DNA from: Sapria himalayana
Lineage: Eukaryota > Streptophyta > Magnoliopsida > Malpighiales > Rafflesiaceae
Direction: 5' to 3'
DNA length: 64,000 bases
Assembly (NCBI GenBank): GCA_029783825.1
Contig: JAREIK010000801.1
Location: 4,725,390-4,789,389 of the forward strand
The notes beneath the pieces were generated by a model that saw only the letters and a program-made list of their open reading frames with translations, was not told the origin of the DNA and ran no database searches. Shown here in pieces: positions 37,390-49,352 of this stretch. Numbering within the stretch: position 1 is the stretch's first letter; every line of letters starts with the position of its first letter. Made by a program: the position numbers and the translations under genes.

Positions 37390-40240
37390 ATGCTTCAGTC
37401 ATTCCACATTCATCTTATATACTATTCCATTTTCTACTTTAACTAATAAAATAGCTCCGTGGGGCATCACCACTATGATTGTAAATGGTTCATTCAACTG
37501 AAATAGAGTTTTCAAATGGGTCGTGCAGTGCAGGCACACCCATTTTTTCAAGGCATAACCATGTTGCATGGATGTTCTAAACCAACAAAAATGGGATTCT
37601 TCCATGTTCAGCCAAATAATCTTGTTGGCCATGTGACCAATTTTTTAAAATAATTAGACCACCACTTGATAGAGTAGTCTAATTTTTTACGTCACCCCAT
37701 CTCGGGCAAGAGGTCGAGGTCTAACTATTAAAAAAATCTAGATCATTCCCATCTTGCCCGATGGGACCCTTGTCGGGTTGTCACCCAGATTAGTTTACCG
37801 TGCAACTAGGTTAGGCACACGAGTCATGCCTATATTAGCACAAGGCTTGGCACGAACCATTCCATGGGGTAGCCTAACATGGCATGAGGCATAGTTCTAG
37901 ATTGTGTCATGTTGGGCCAGGCACTATTGATCTAGGCTAGTGGCTAGGCCACAGGCCGTGCCTAGTCTGCCTAACCCGTTTGACACCTCAGAATTGAGAC
38001 TTACATTTTTCTATAATTAAATTGAGACACGAGTTGACAAAAAATATCCTTCTTCTATTTTGAATTTATTTATTTATAGATTCTTATCATGCCATTTTTT
38101 AGTTTTACCTTTATAAATCTAATATCATAGGCTTCACCCCTTAATTCTTTCACTTCTCTCAACTGAAGAACTCACTTTTCCTTTAAATCTTTCACTTTGT
38201 AGTATATTTGTTATATTGGTCACCATGCTCAATGTTCAATTTTGACTGGAAAATAATAGGCTTTTCCAAAACCAAGTATGTAGGTAGACATCCCCATGGC
38301 CACATTGAATATTATTCTATATGCTCATAATGTTTTATCCAACTATTGAGAACAATGATTTTATGATGAATTGACTACCATTTCTAGTATATTTTTGATG
38401 TCCCGCTTTTAGATTTTTACTTGACCATTTATTTGTGGATGATAGGGAGGTCTACTTTTATGTCTCATGTCATACTTAGCCAAATGAGTGTCAAGTAACT
38501 TGTTGCAAAAATGACTTCCTACATCACTTATGATAGACCATGGTATGCCAAAATAAGTGAAAATATTACTAGGACGAAAGCATACAGTTATATTGGCATC
38601 ATTCTTTTGTACATATATTATCTCAACCTATTTAGACACGTACTCTACTACTACTAATTTGTATTCTTTCCCAAAGAAGGAAGAAAATAACCTCATGAAA
38701 TTTAACCATCATTCATCGAAAATTTTCACTTCAATGATGTAATTGAGTGACATTTTGTTCTACTTAGATATGCTACTCAACCTTTGGCATAAGCCACACT
38801 TTCGCACCAATTCTAGAAATCCTTGAATGGTGATGGACAAAAAAATCTATATTAAAATATTTTTTGGGTAGTTTTATTACTTCCATAAAAAAAATTGGAA
38901 TTTGAGGATAATCACCATCTATTTGTCTCCTAGTACACACCTCCTTATCATCTAATATGCACATCTTCTTATTAAAAGTATATCATCTCATAGATGGTTT
39001 TTCATGTCAAACAAAAACTTTTTTTTTTGGTAGAACATGAGAAAATAAGGAATGACTTAACATGCTATAAATAAATATCAAAATCAACATACCAGGGAAA
39101 ATTAGTTTTCAACATCAAAAGTTCCTCAACTAAGAAGTTCTCCAAAATTTTAGTTCCTCCTCTTCATGATTTTTGTCATATTCCAAGCAAGACAAATGGT
39201 TGGCGATAAGATTATTTCTTACTTTTTATCTATTATCTTTGTATCAAATTCCTAGAGTAAAAGATTTCATATTAACAATCTTGGTCCTACTTCTTTCTTT
39301 ATCATAAAGTATAGCACAGATGCATCATTCATGTAAATTACTACCTTTTCTTTAAGGATATATAGTTGGAATTTGTTACAAGGAAACATGAGCAACATAT
39401 CCTTTTTCGTGGTTGTATAATTTACTTTGATTTTATTCAAGACTCGACTAGTAAATGAAATAATTCTAAAAACGTTGTATTGTTGCTACTCCAGTACATC
39501 CTCAAACACATATGCGCTTGCATCACACATAATCACAAATGGCTCTCACCATTGTAGTATAGTTAAAATCACATTTTCTATCAACTTTATCTTCATTTCT
39601 TTAAATGCTTCAACACATTCTTCACTAAAATTGAAAACTTATTTCTTTAATAGTTTGCACACTAGTTTGATTATCTTTGAAAAGTTGTTGATAAATCTTT
39701 GACAGAATCCAACATGTCCAAGAAAATTATGCACTCCTTGATAGTTGTTGGGTGATATAAAGGTTTAATCAATAAAAATTTAACATTGTTGACATATAGT
39801 TCTCTTGTGAAGACTAAATGTCTCAATACAATTATTTCTTTCACCATGAATTGACATTTCTCTCAGTTATGAACACATTTTTTACAATATTTCAACACCA
39901 CTTCCATTTTTTGTAAATATCTTTCAAAATAATTTCCATACAAAGAAAAGTCATCTATAAATATCTTCATAATTTCCTCATCGAGATTAGTTGAGATCAC
40001 ATTCATGCACCTCTTAAAAGTAGTTGGAGCATTGCAAAGATCAAATGACATCTTCTAGAATATAAAAGTTCTATATGGACAGGTGAATATTATTTTCTCT
40101 TGATCTATTAGATCAATCCAAATTTGATTTTATCCTAAATATCCATCTAAAAAATAATAAAATGAGTGCCTTAAGATTTTGTTCAAATATTTGGCTATGA
40201 AAAATAGTTGAAGTGATCCTTCCATGTTTCTTTATTAAAG
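37390..40240 (-). mobile_element. Athila-like gypsy element Gy-C, pol region
   Basis: Reading the minus strand downwards gives RT, RNase H, integrase and the integrase C-terminal tail in gypsy order. An hAT-like MITE splits the integrase tail. gag and protease are missing between RT and the LTR-like sequence starting at 40340. Confidence 0.85.
37390..40240 (-). pseudogene. pol: Gy-C gypsy pol: RT, RNase H, integrase
   Basis: RT: 'FTCPYRTF' then the open frame 39863-40051 'MSFDLCNAPTTFKRCM' and 'IFIDDFSLYGN'. FIDD is the RT catalytic pair, intact. The RNase H end and linker follow with 'IANHLSCLEYDKNHEEEELK' (about 39180-39100). The zinc-binding entry of integrase is represented by 'VCTRRQI' (38930-38960). 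The integrase core at 38340-38580 reads 'NIFTYFGIPWSIISDVGSHF', 'YHPQINGQV' and 'NILEMVV'; the core Asp in IISD is kept and the Glu region is weak. The C-terminal tail 'PFTIIVVMPHGAI' is at 37440-37500. Stops and frameshifts are scattered. Confidence 0.85.
37504..37991. mobile_element. hAT-like MITE, copy 3, with inverted repeats and target duplication
   Basis: 488 bp, richer in GC than its surroundings. The left end is 'TAGAGTTTTCAAATGGG' and the right end, reverse-complemented, is 'CTGAGGTGTCAAACGGG'. The flanking eight bases are AACTGAAA (37496-37503) and AATTGAGA (37992-37999), matching at six of eight, consistent with an old hAT 8-bp duplication. It lies between two parts of the Gy-C integrase tail. 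No transposase is encoded. Confidence 0.7.
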
Positions 40241-40339
40241 TTTTGATGATCCTTGCATATGAACCATCCAATTTACCTATGAAAATCATATAAGAGAAAG
40301 TGATTCATAGGGCTATCTCTACCTTATAAAAAATATTTA

Positions 40340-42500
40340 CTTGTGTGTGTCATATGACCTGCTATTATGACTTTGTTAAGGTATCAAAACATTATATTTG
40401 TGTCATGATACTAAAAGCTTGTTGAGTGATTATTTTTAATCCAATAGATTTTTATAGGTATATTAGCCATATATGTAGTAAAGTAGACCTAAGTCTAGAT
40501 ATTAATTCCACATGGATTTTGCAAGTAGTTTGATCAAATATTATCTATTTACTAAATGAGTTGAATAGAAAGGCTTGGGTTTCTTAGACTATAGAGTTGA
40601 TTCACTTCCATGTATTTGATTATATTTTTTTAGTTTCCATGCAATGTTATATTTGTTTATCATGTGAAAGGTAGATTAGTATGGAAACTATCTGATGCTC
40701 TCTTGGCATATAATGAGGTTTTCATCATTGAACTATCACTATAAAGGATGCTCAATATTTTCCTCATAGTTATGAACTCAATATTTTACTATCGAAATCA
40801 TATTTCATTCTATTCATGGTTCATTCATATAACTACTACTTTAAGGTATGTATCAACTACACCTGCTTACTACTTCTAGTATCATAATCAAGACAATTAA
40901 TGTATATATCTTCATGAATCTCTTCTATGAAAATCATTCAAGAGAATAAAATTCATATGATAATCACCATCATAAAAGATACCTTCACTCGTGTGTCTCC
41001 CATGACATACTTATTACCTACTATCATAACCAACACATAACTTCCCGACTATGGTGAAAGCCTTTGGTTAGATATTATACTTAACCCTCACATCACTCAA
41101 AGGTTAGTTCTTCTAGATATGCACAATAGATTATTCATAAATATATTTGTAATTTTGGATTCATAAGCTACATACTCAACCATTATACTTACCTCAATTT
41201 TGGATTTTCATACATATGCCCATCTCACATGTTGATAATAGATGGACTATCACATTTTTTTTGTCATACCATGTGATTGTGTCTCATAGCTTATCTATCA
41301 CCATTTATCACATCAAACATGTATAAATATATGATATTTTGAAAATCATAAATTTTTGTTTTAATTAGCATTAATATATATCAATATCCAAACCAAAATA
41401 TTAAAACAAACATAAATGTTATAACATAAGTACATAAAACTAACCATATATCTCATTTTAGCTAGATATTGTTGAAGAACTAGATGTGATGTTTGGAGTG
41501 GTATCTTGTAAAATTATAAGTCCTCAATAATAGCCCTGATAAAGATCTAAGCCTCAAAGCTTAATCCCAAATAATTATTACGTACATTTGCCTTGTAATT
41601 ACCCCTAATTGGGGGTTTAAAGTCATGTTACATAGTATTTGCTTGGACTTGGCTCAAAATATAATTCTGCCTCTCTCATTTTTTTTTATTCTTCTAAGTG
41701 TTACTTTTATACTTTGGAATTCCATGAAATACACTAAGCAAGATGTTATGTTGTTAGCTTGATATCATTATTTTATTATATCATTAAATCTTCTCTATAG
41801 TATAAAAGTCATGGTAGAAAGTATTGCAATGACTCAAGTAACTCCCCTTTAGGGCATAAAGTCATTGAGACTAGAATATCATGACTGTGACAATTTATCT
41901 ATATAACACAAAGTCACAGTGATGGGAATGATCACAACTTGATTATTTATTTCATGAGCATAAATTTGTGATGGTGTGAAATACCACAAATAAAGTAAAT
42001 ATTTTCTAGAGCATAAAGTCATGACAAAAAATATTTTCATGATAAATTTTACTTATTGTTTTGGTTATGTATCAATTAAGTCATGGTGCTAAAAAATATC
42101 ATAACTACTTATACCAAAGGGGTACTTGGACGTGGCAACATAAAAATAAGGTCACAATCATTATTATAATTTAGGAATAGTGCAGCTATGATTCTAAGAA
42201 AATATTACAGCTACAAATATAGTATTGCTTAGTGAAAAGATTATAACAACTGTGTGATAGAGTTTTGGCATATAAATATTGTCACGACTAGTTTTGTAAA
42301 GTTATGGTCAAGAAAGGATGTCACAACTATTTAATAGGCTTATGGATGGTGTAAGAAAGTTGTGAAACAAAAAATATCATGACTATCCATTACTTTTCTA
42401 ATCTCCAAGTCATTGCTCTACCAATTCCACCAACTTCACCTGAAATATGTCTAATTTCATAAATATTTATCAATTACAACAAAATAGTCATTTAATGTAA
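40340..42500 (-). repeat. Athila-like gypsy LTR, reverse orientation (copy D2), probable 5' LTR of Gy-C
   Basis: It aligns with 27150-29480 along its length and with the reversed LTR at 35785-35890 ('CATA.AATGAGGTTTTCATCA' region). In minus orientation it stands upstream of the Gy-C pol, where a 5' LTR is expected, though with gag deleted. It includes the 'CATGAC'-rich block at 41760-42500. Confidence 0.55.
41805..42066. repeat. 52-53 bp tandem repeat inside LTR copy D2, 5 units
   Basis: 'AAAGTC' or its variant begins units at 41805, 41858, 41910, 41962 and 42015, with spacings of 53, 52, 52 and 53 bp. It is the same satellite as at 28668-28960. Confidence 0.8.
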
Positions 42501-43367
42501 TCTTTTCAATAAGACTCAAATACATGCAAACACATTAATTATTGCATGCTAAATAATCCAAAAAAGGCATTATGTTGAGTGTCGAATAAAATTTCACACT
42601 AAAGATATTGCTCATCCTCAAGTAATAAATCTTCATCTCTTTCTTTGAAACTCATTATCAACAACACAATGTAATCAAAAAAAGGGCATACTTTACATTG
42701 GATTATTTAGCATTATGCGGAGCTTTTCCATAACCAATTCCTTGCTTCGTTTCGTAACGCAGCGGCCTTTGATGCTTGACCAGAATTTTACTCTTAACAG
42801 ACCACCAAATTACCTACCTAAGCATAGAGACTCTTGACCAAAGCCTCTATAATCCGATCTTTACAATCATACAGCATAATGAATACAGCCATGAAAATAT
42901 ACAGACACATCTACCCTTTCCATCGAGATAGCCTTTAGCTAGCCTTTTAGATTTGTTCTTTATCCAGAAGCTGACTTTGAGACTGTAAAGACCAAACAGA
43001 CTGCCAACATATATGATACCATGCCTATGAGTTTTATTAAGATACTTACCGGGGGCTCCTGAACAAGACAATGTACCTGATAAATAATACAACTAAGAGA
43101 TACAAAACAGCATAAACCTCATGTCTAGAGTATAAACCTCATGTCTTCTTTTGAAAGATTCAGATCCTACATGAAGTGAGAGTACCAATTCTCTAAATGT
43201 TTACCTTCCTCTTACCATGTTGTCCCTACCATAGCTTTGGAGCTTTCTTTGCATATTCTTTCCTCAGGCCAGGAAGATATTCAACATTCCAAAACTTTAT
43301 CTGTACTTTTAGAACAACAAAATGCACAATAGAACTAACGCACGCACCCGTGACACAAACCATAATA

Positions 43368-45833
43368 TTAGGTATGTTTTTTACATATTCTGATGTAAGG
43401 GTATTCTCTCTTATCCATCCTAATGTAGCCTTTAAATTTCTCTGGGAGAGAATCTATAAGATATTCATCAAATTCTTTGTGTTTTCCATCTTTAGTAAGT
43501 TTGTCAGCCATAGTGTTTGTTTCCCCGTATATATGTTTAGTTGAAGCATTCAATGTTTCTATTAAACTACTAATTTCTTCTAATTCCTCTTCAAATTTCC
43601 ACATGCTTTTTCTTTTATTCACTAGATCTACCAAGATTTTAGAATCTATTTGTATATCTAAGTTAGATAGTTCTTTCAATTTACAGATCCGTAAGCCATC
43701 CCTCAAGGCTATAATTTCTGCAAGGAGAGCAGAAGTGGCTTTAATGGATCCCATGAAGGCGAGGATAAGATGACCACTGTGATCTCTTATTACTCCACCT
43801 CCACCTGCTATACCTATATTTCTGTCAAAGCTACCATCGGTGTTAAGGACTAATCTGCCCTTTATTGGTTTTTCCCACTTAATGCTTATGATTTTTTGAG
43901 GTTGGACTTTTGAGATTGTGAGATTCCATAATTTAAGAGTGTCAATGTCCATGTAAGAAATACCGGCTTCTATCAGACTAGCTTCCGAGGTAATTATTAT
44001 CATTCTCTTTATGTCTCTCCAGATATTTTCAACAGTCATTACATGACCTTCATATCTGCTACTATTCCTAGCCTTCCAAATACACCAAATAGCGATGTGG
44101 GGGATATTATTTTTAAGCCAGGATTGAAGGCTATGCTGTGAGTGTGCTGAACTCCATTTGAAAAGTCTATTTCTAAGAGGAGTACATTCATGTTTTAAGC
44201 TCATTTCAGATTCTAATCTTTTCCATATTTGCAATGCAATTTTTCCTTGGGAAAATATGTGATCAAGCATTTCTACTGCTTGAAGACAGCATTCACGTCT
44301 AGATGGTAGTTATATGCCTTTTGTTTTTATGTTCTCATCTGTTGGAATTATGTTCAAGAGCACTTTCCATGTGTTAGTTTTAATTTTTTGGCTATTATCA
44401 TTATTCCAGGCCCATCTAAATAAAGGTTGGTCCATCTTTCTACTTCTCACTTTCTCTTTAATGGATTTGAGTGAGAAAGCACCGTCTGCACTCAAAGACC
44501 ATTTCCAGCCATTTTTGGAGAGAGTGGAGTGATTATCCACTAATTCTCTTTGCTGGAGCATTTGAAGCCATACTTGTGAAGCTTTGTTTTTTTTTTCTTA
44601 TTTTGTTTGTGTCTCCCTCTATGTAATATTTGGCTCTCATAAATTCAGCCCATAAGGTATTATTTTCATTGAGTCTCTACCATCTTTTGCACGCCCAAGC
44701 TTTATCTAGGTCATTAAAGTCAACAAAACCCAGCCCTAATTCCTGTTTAGGGTAGCACAGATCTTTCCACTTTTTCCAGTGTAAATTCCTTTTTTCATTT
44801 TTTGTCCTCACAAGAATTTGGCCAATTCTTTTTATATTTTTTTTTCTCTGCCGATGGTAGGTAAGCAATCATAAGGTTTTGCATGACTACGCTTTGCAGC
44901 ACATGTGTGATTAGGGCGATCCTACCACTCATGTTAAGCAAATCTACTTTCCATCCTACAATTTTATTTTTAATTTTTCCTAGTAGAAATTCTAAATATT
45001 CTGATTTTAATTTACCTTCATATAATGGGCAGCCAAGATATTGCATTGTGCCATTTTTCTGGGTGAATCCCGTTATGGTGTTAATTTTCCGAGCTAAGTT
45101 TGATGGGGCATTCTTTGCAATCATGAATTGGCACTTTTTATTATTAAGTTTCTGCCTTGTTTCTTTTTCTAATACTTTTAACAATCCCATCAAATTATGA
45201 AGGGATCTAGCGCTTCCGTTTGTGAAAATGATCACATCATCCGCGTATGCCAAGCAACCCACCACTGTGGTGTCTTTTGGCTGACTAAACATGCCTATTT
45301 TACATGTTTGCATTTTTAATTTAATGTTAACAATTAATAATTCTAAATAAATATTAAAGAGAGAGGGAGAGAGAGGATCTCCCTATCTTAATCCTTTTAA
45401 AGGTTTGATGTCTTTTCCTAGGTCTCCATTGACTAGGATTTTAATCCATGGACTTGTAATGCATCTATATATCAAGTCTATCCAGGTTTCTGAAAACCCC
45501 ATTTTTCTCATTATAAAGCATAAAATGTTTCAATCTACTCTATCAAAGGCTTTAGAGAGGTCTAACTTTAGCAATACGTTATGCCCTCTAGACTTCATTC
45601 CTATTGCCTTGATCATCTCTTTTGCTAGACAAATGTTTTCTATAATTAGCCTGTTTTTCATGAATCATGACTGTTCTTTAGAGATGATTTTTGGGAGAAC
45701 TACTGACAATCTATTTTGGAGGGTTTGAAAGAATTATAAGTGGGGTTTTATGTATATTAATCAATTATTTAATTCTTTTTATTGTAGAAGGGTTTGCAAT
45801 ACTCATTGCATTCCAATAGATAAATCTAAACAT
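43368..45833 (-). pseudogene. LINE-b ORF2: endonuclease start fused by deletion to RT, zinc segment, RNase H
   Basis: It starts at ATG 45833-45831, inside the end of ORF1. About 35 residues of endonuclease remain ('FIYWNAMSIANPSTIKRIK'), then the sequence jumps to RT 'PKIISKEQS'. RT motifs: 'LLKLDLSKAFDRVD', 'GDPLSPSLFNIYLEL', 'CLAYADDVIIF' with YADD at 45236-45247, and 'YLGCPLYEGKL'. A zinc-binding segment around 44270-44300 (RRECCLQ..MLDHIF) follows. RNase H lies in a 300-codon open frame (44270-43368) with 'LNTDGSFDRN', 'LLAEIIALRDGL', 'IQIDSKILVDL' and 'NTMADKL', so its catalytic residues are intact. Frameshifts fall near 44300, 44600 and 44800, and stops at several points in RT. Confidence 0.9.
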
Positions 45834-47200
45834 TATAATTAGATTTGGCCCAAGCTCTAGTGGTGCACTTTGATTCATAAGTTTTATTTAAACATTTTTT
45901 CATATTTCTATGTTTTTTAGAAGAACTCGTAACTTCCATTTTCTCATCTTTCCACACCCTATCTAGCTGAATCCCCATAATTTTAATTTCCTCCATAGCC
46001 CAATCTCTATCTCCCATTTTGTTTTTGAATTTACCGATATCTATATCATCTTTAGTAATTTTAAAAAGTTTAGGATCTTCCTCTCTTTTGTTTAAACTAA
46101 TGCCACTTCGAACATCTAGCTCTTCTTCCGAGCTATTGGCTATTTCCACTGCCCATTTCATTCTATCCTCTCTCTTTTTTTCAAATCTTCCTCACCGTGT
46201 CCTTTTGTTAATTTCTGCAATTTTTAGGATTAAGTTATGGGTATTACTGGGTTCCTCTCTATCCATCCCCCTCTCTCCCCCATTCTTTAGGAGGGACATA
46301 TTCAACAATTTCCAGACCAGAACCCATTTCAGTGAGTTTCTGCTCATTCGGTGGAGGGGGTTTGATTCTGTATTCTGCTCCCCCTTTCCTGCAGTATTTT
46401 TTGGACCAAGCCACTGCCTATTTTCAGAGTGTTTTCTTTTAACCAGACACTGATCACAATTATGGCCTAATTTGTAGCAGTAGGATCAATAATGTGAGAG
46501 GTTTTCTGGAATCAATTCTTGCCAGAAACCCTCCCCATCTTTACGACCAATCCATATTCGATGTGGAATATGGTGGAGCAATTCACTTCTATGCACACCC
46601 GAGCAACACTCGGGCGAGATAGTGTTGTAGTGGCACCATCGAAGAGAAGAGGAGTGCCCACTACATGTGCAATAGGGTATAGTGAGAACTTGTCAAAGAG
46701 GTGTATGGGCAGCATAGGGAGGAGGAACCATACCGGGGTTAATGGTGACTCTTGCTTGGTTGAGAAGGCAGGCGTCCATCCGAAAGCTCTCATGGGGTAT
46801 CCCATGATGTACCAAACACTCTTCAACCAGACGCAATGGAAGTCCTCCTCGGTGGACAGTAGCAGGAGGATGTGTTTAGCGTCAAGGATGCCTATTTTTG
46901 TTGAGCCCTTGAGTTTCAGTGAAGCATAGAATGCTCTGACATCTTCAATGCGAGGCCGACCGTGAGAGAATTTTCCCACCACTGAGAATTTGTGAGCTTC
47001 AGTAAGCATGGATATGTCATTTGGGGAAAACTCTATCGAGGGTTCCCCATTTTTTTCCCCATAAATGCCCGAAGAGTGTGAGTAGAGATGTGCAGTTTTT
47101 TAAAAATGTTGGGAAAAAGACTTCTTATCCGATAAGAGATCAAATTGCTCCATTTGAAGCTAGAAAATGGCATCTTCTTTGCTGATTTTGCTGTTTCTCT
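45826..47200 (-). pseudogene. LINE-b ORF1: DUF4283 and zinc knuckle
   Basis: The DUF4283-type RNA-binding domain is in an open frame at 46512-47009: 'VVGKFSHGRPRIEDVRAFYA', 'DAKHILLLL', 'WTPAF', 'TPVWFLLPMLPIHLF', 'SVARVCIEVN'. A frameshift near 46580 moves to 'IWIGRKDGEGFWQELIPENL', followed by a knuckle in which the first Cys codon is TGA, then 'SYCYKLGHNCDQC'. The C-terminal part (46161-45826) is acidic and basic and ends 'YESKCTTR', as in LINE-c ('YDSKCITR'). ORF1 ends at TAG 45826-45828, eight bases inside ORF2. The upstream N-terminus 'RSQVLERETQFLERE' matches LINE-c and is frameshifted near 47040. Confidence 0.85.
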
Positions 47201-47250
47201 CTCTAAAAATTGGGTTTCTCTTTCTAGAACTTGAGAGCGAAAAGAAGAAG

Positions 47251-48660
47251 CGTGATTCTTATTTTTCATCTTATTCTTCATCATCATCTTCTTCTTCTTC
47301 TTCTTTTTCTTTTTTTTTTCTTCTTCTTCTTTCACTTCCTATTCTCCTTCTCCTCCTTCTTATTCTTCTTGCTTTTCCTCCTTTTCTAATTCTTCTTCTT
47401 CTTCTTCTCATTCTTCTTTTTATTGTTGTTCTTCTTCTTATTGTTCTTTTCCCTCTTATTCTTCTTCCTATCCATCCTCTTGTTCTTCATCATCTTCTAT
47501 TTTTTCTCCTTATCCTTTTACTAATTTTTATTGTTATTCTTCCTTTACTTTTTTTTCTTATTTTTATTTCTTTTCCTACTTTTATTATTCCCCTTCTTAT
47601 TCTTCTTCCCCCTATTATTCTCATTCTTCTACCTCTTCATTCTCTTCTACTACTTCTTTTTCTTATTCTTCCTCTTCTTCTACTTCTTCTTCTTTCTCTT
47701 CTTCTTTTTCTCCTTCTTCCACTTCTTCTTCTTCTTCCACTTATTCTTCTTTTTATTTTTCTTCCTCCTCTTCTTTCTCTTTTTATTCTTTTCATTCTCT
47801 TCTACATCTTCTTCTTTTTCTTATTCTTCTTCCACTTCCTCTTCTTCTTCTTATTCTTTTTTTTTTCTTCCTCTTCATCCTCTTTTTCTTCTTCTTCCTT
47901 TTCTTATTTCCTCTTGTTCTTCTTGTCCTTCTTCTTCTTCTTCTTCTTCTTCTTCTTCTGCTTCTTCATTTTCTACTTCTTCTTCATTCTACTCTACTTC
48001 TACTACCACTGCTACTACTACTACCACTTCTTCTTCTTCTACTTTCTCTTCCTATTCTTCCTCTTCTTCCTCTTCTTATTCTTATTCCATTTCCTTATCT
48101 TCTTCTACTTTTTCTTCTTTTTCTCTTCTTTCTTTTTCTTCATCATTTTCTTCATCATCGTCATCATCTTCTTCCACTTCTTCTTTTCTTCTTCTTTTTT
48201 TCTTCTTCTTCTTCATCCTCCTCCTCCTCTTCTTTTTTATATTCTTCTTCCTATTCAATTCTTCTTCTCATTTTCTTTCTATTATTATTATTATTATTAT
48301 TATTTTTCTTCTTCTACTTCTTCTTTCTAGTCTTTTTCTTCTTTTCTTTTCTTCATCCTCTTCTTTTTCACTTTTTTTTTTCAATTTTTTTTCCTCGTCT
48401 TCTTCTTTTTTTTCTTCTTCTTTATTCTCCTCTATTTCATCTTTTTTTTCTTCTTCTGTTTCCTCTTATTATTATTATTATTATTGTTCTTCTTCTTCTT
48501 CTTCTTCTTCTTCTTCTTCTTCTTTCTTTTCCACTTCTTCTTCTTTTTTCTTCTTCTTTTTACTTCTTTTTCTTCCTTCTATTCTTCCATATTTTCTTCT
48601 TCTTCTTCTTCTTCCTCTACTTCTTCTTCTTCTCCTCCTTCTTCTTCCCCTTTTTCTTCT

Positions 48661-48691
<31 letters not shown>

Positions 48692-49287
48692 TTAATTCTC
48701 CTTCTTCTTCTTTATCTTCTTCTTTTTTTTCTTCTTTTTCTTCTTTCTTTTATTATTCCTCTTGTTCTTTTTCTTCATCTTCCTATTTTACTTTTTATTC
48801 TTCATCTTCATCTTCTTCTTCTTCATTCTTCTCTACTTATTATTCTAATTTTGTTCTTCCTCTTCCTTTTCTTCTTCCTTTTATTCTTCACCATCTTTTT
48901 CTTTTTCCACTTCTTCTTCACTTCCTTTTATTCTAACTCGTCCTCCTCCTCCTTTTCTTCTTCTTCTTCCAATTCTAATTCTTCTTTTTCCTTTTCTTCA
49001 ACTTTTTATTATTAATTTTTTTCTTCTTCTTCCTACTCTTTTTCTTCTTCTTATTTTTATCTTTTTTGTTCTATCTTCTTCTTCATTCTATTCTTCTTCT
49101 TCTTCTTGTTCTTTTTTTCCTCTTCTTCTACCTCTCCATCTTGTTCGTCTTCTTCTTTTTCATATTCTTATTCTTCTTTTTCATTCTCTTCTTCTTCTTC
49201 TTCCTCTTCTTTTTCTTCTTGTCTTCTTCTTTATCCTCTTCTTCTTGTTCTTCTTCTTCCTCATCCATTTCTTCTTCTTTTTTTTAT
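47251..49287 (-). repeat. 2-kb GAA-rich purine tract (TTC-rich on the plus strand) between LINE-c and LINE-b
   Basis: Almost uninterrupted polypyrimidine on the plus strand, mainly TTC triplets with TTA, TCC, TTTTC and CTA variants. Local pure (TTC)n runs occur at 47935-47960, 48487-48522 and 48660-48690, and (ATT)n at 48279-48302. It begins just upstream of LINE-b ORF1. It ends against a poly(A) (minus strand) and the 3' terminal box of LINE-c (49305-49352). It may be a LINE 5' leader, an expanded 3' tail, or a microsatellite target. Very long Ser/Phe/Leu frames on the plus strand are a by-product of the repeat, not genes. Confidence 0.9.
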
Positions 49288-49304
49288 GAAAGTTATTTAT
49301 TAAT

Positions 49305-49352
49305 TTTAACCCTCTCTTTTGGCGGAGGAATACCATTTTTACAAACTAAAAT
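49305..49352 (-). other. LINE-c 3' terminal box
   Basis: On the minus strand 'GTAAAAATGGTATTCCTCCG' leads into 'CCAAAAGAGAGGG', followed by A-rich sequence. It matches LINE-a 23611-23655 and LINE-d 56530-56480. The location at the very 3' end suggests a reverse-transcriptase recognition element or polyadenylation context. Confidence 0.7.

Larger units (their letters stand above)
42700..47250 (-). mobile_element. LINE-b: L1-type LINE with internal deletion
   Basis: On the minus strand ORF1 (from about 47200) and ORF2 (45833-43368) are followed by a 3' untranslated region of about 0.65 kb. This matches the LINE-a 3' region as far as 'GTCAAGCATCAAAGGCCGCTG' (about 42760-42780). The last ~490 bp, including the terminal box and poly(A), are missing, so the 3' end is truncated next to gypsy LTR D2. 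Upstream of ORF1 lies the 2-kb GAA-rich tract. ORF2 has lost most of its endonuclease and the N-terminal half of RT. Confidence 0.9.

Noticed and set aside
43197..46929. Plus-strand frames opposite LINE-b (115, 98, 107, 144 and 136 codons)
   Set aside because: Antisense shadows of LINE ORF1 and ORF2. The minus-strand translation carries the conserved RT, RNase H and DUF4283 motifs.
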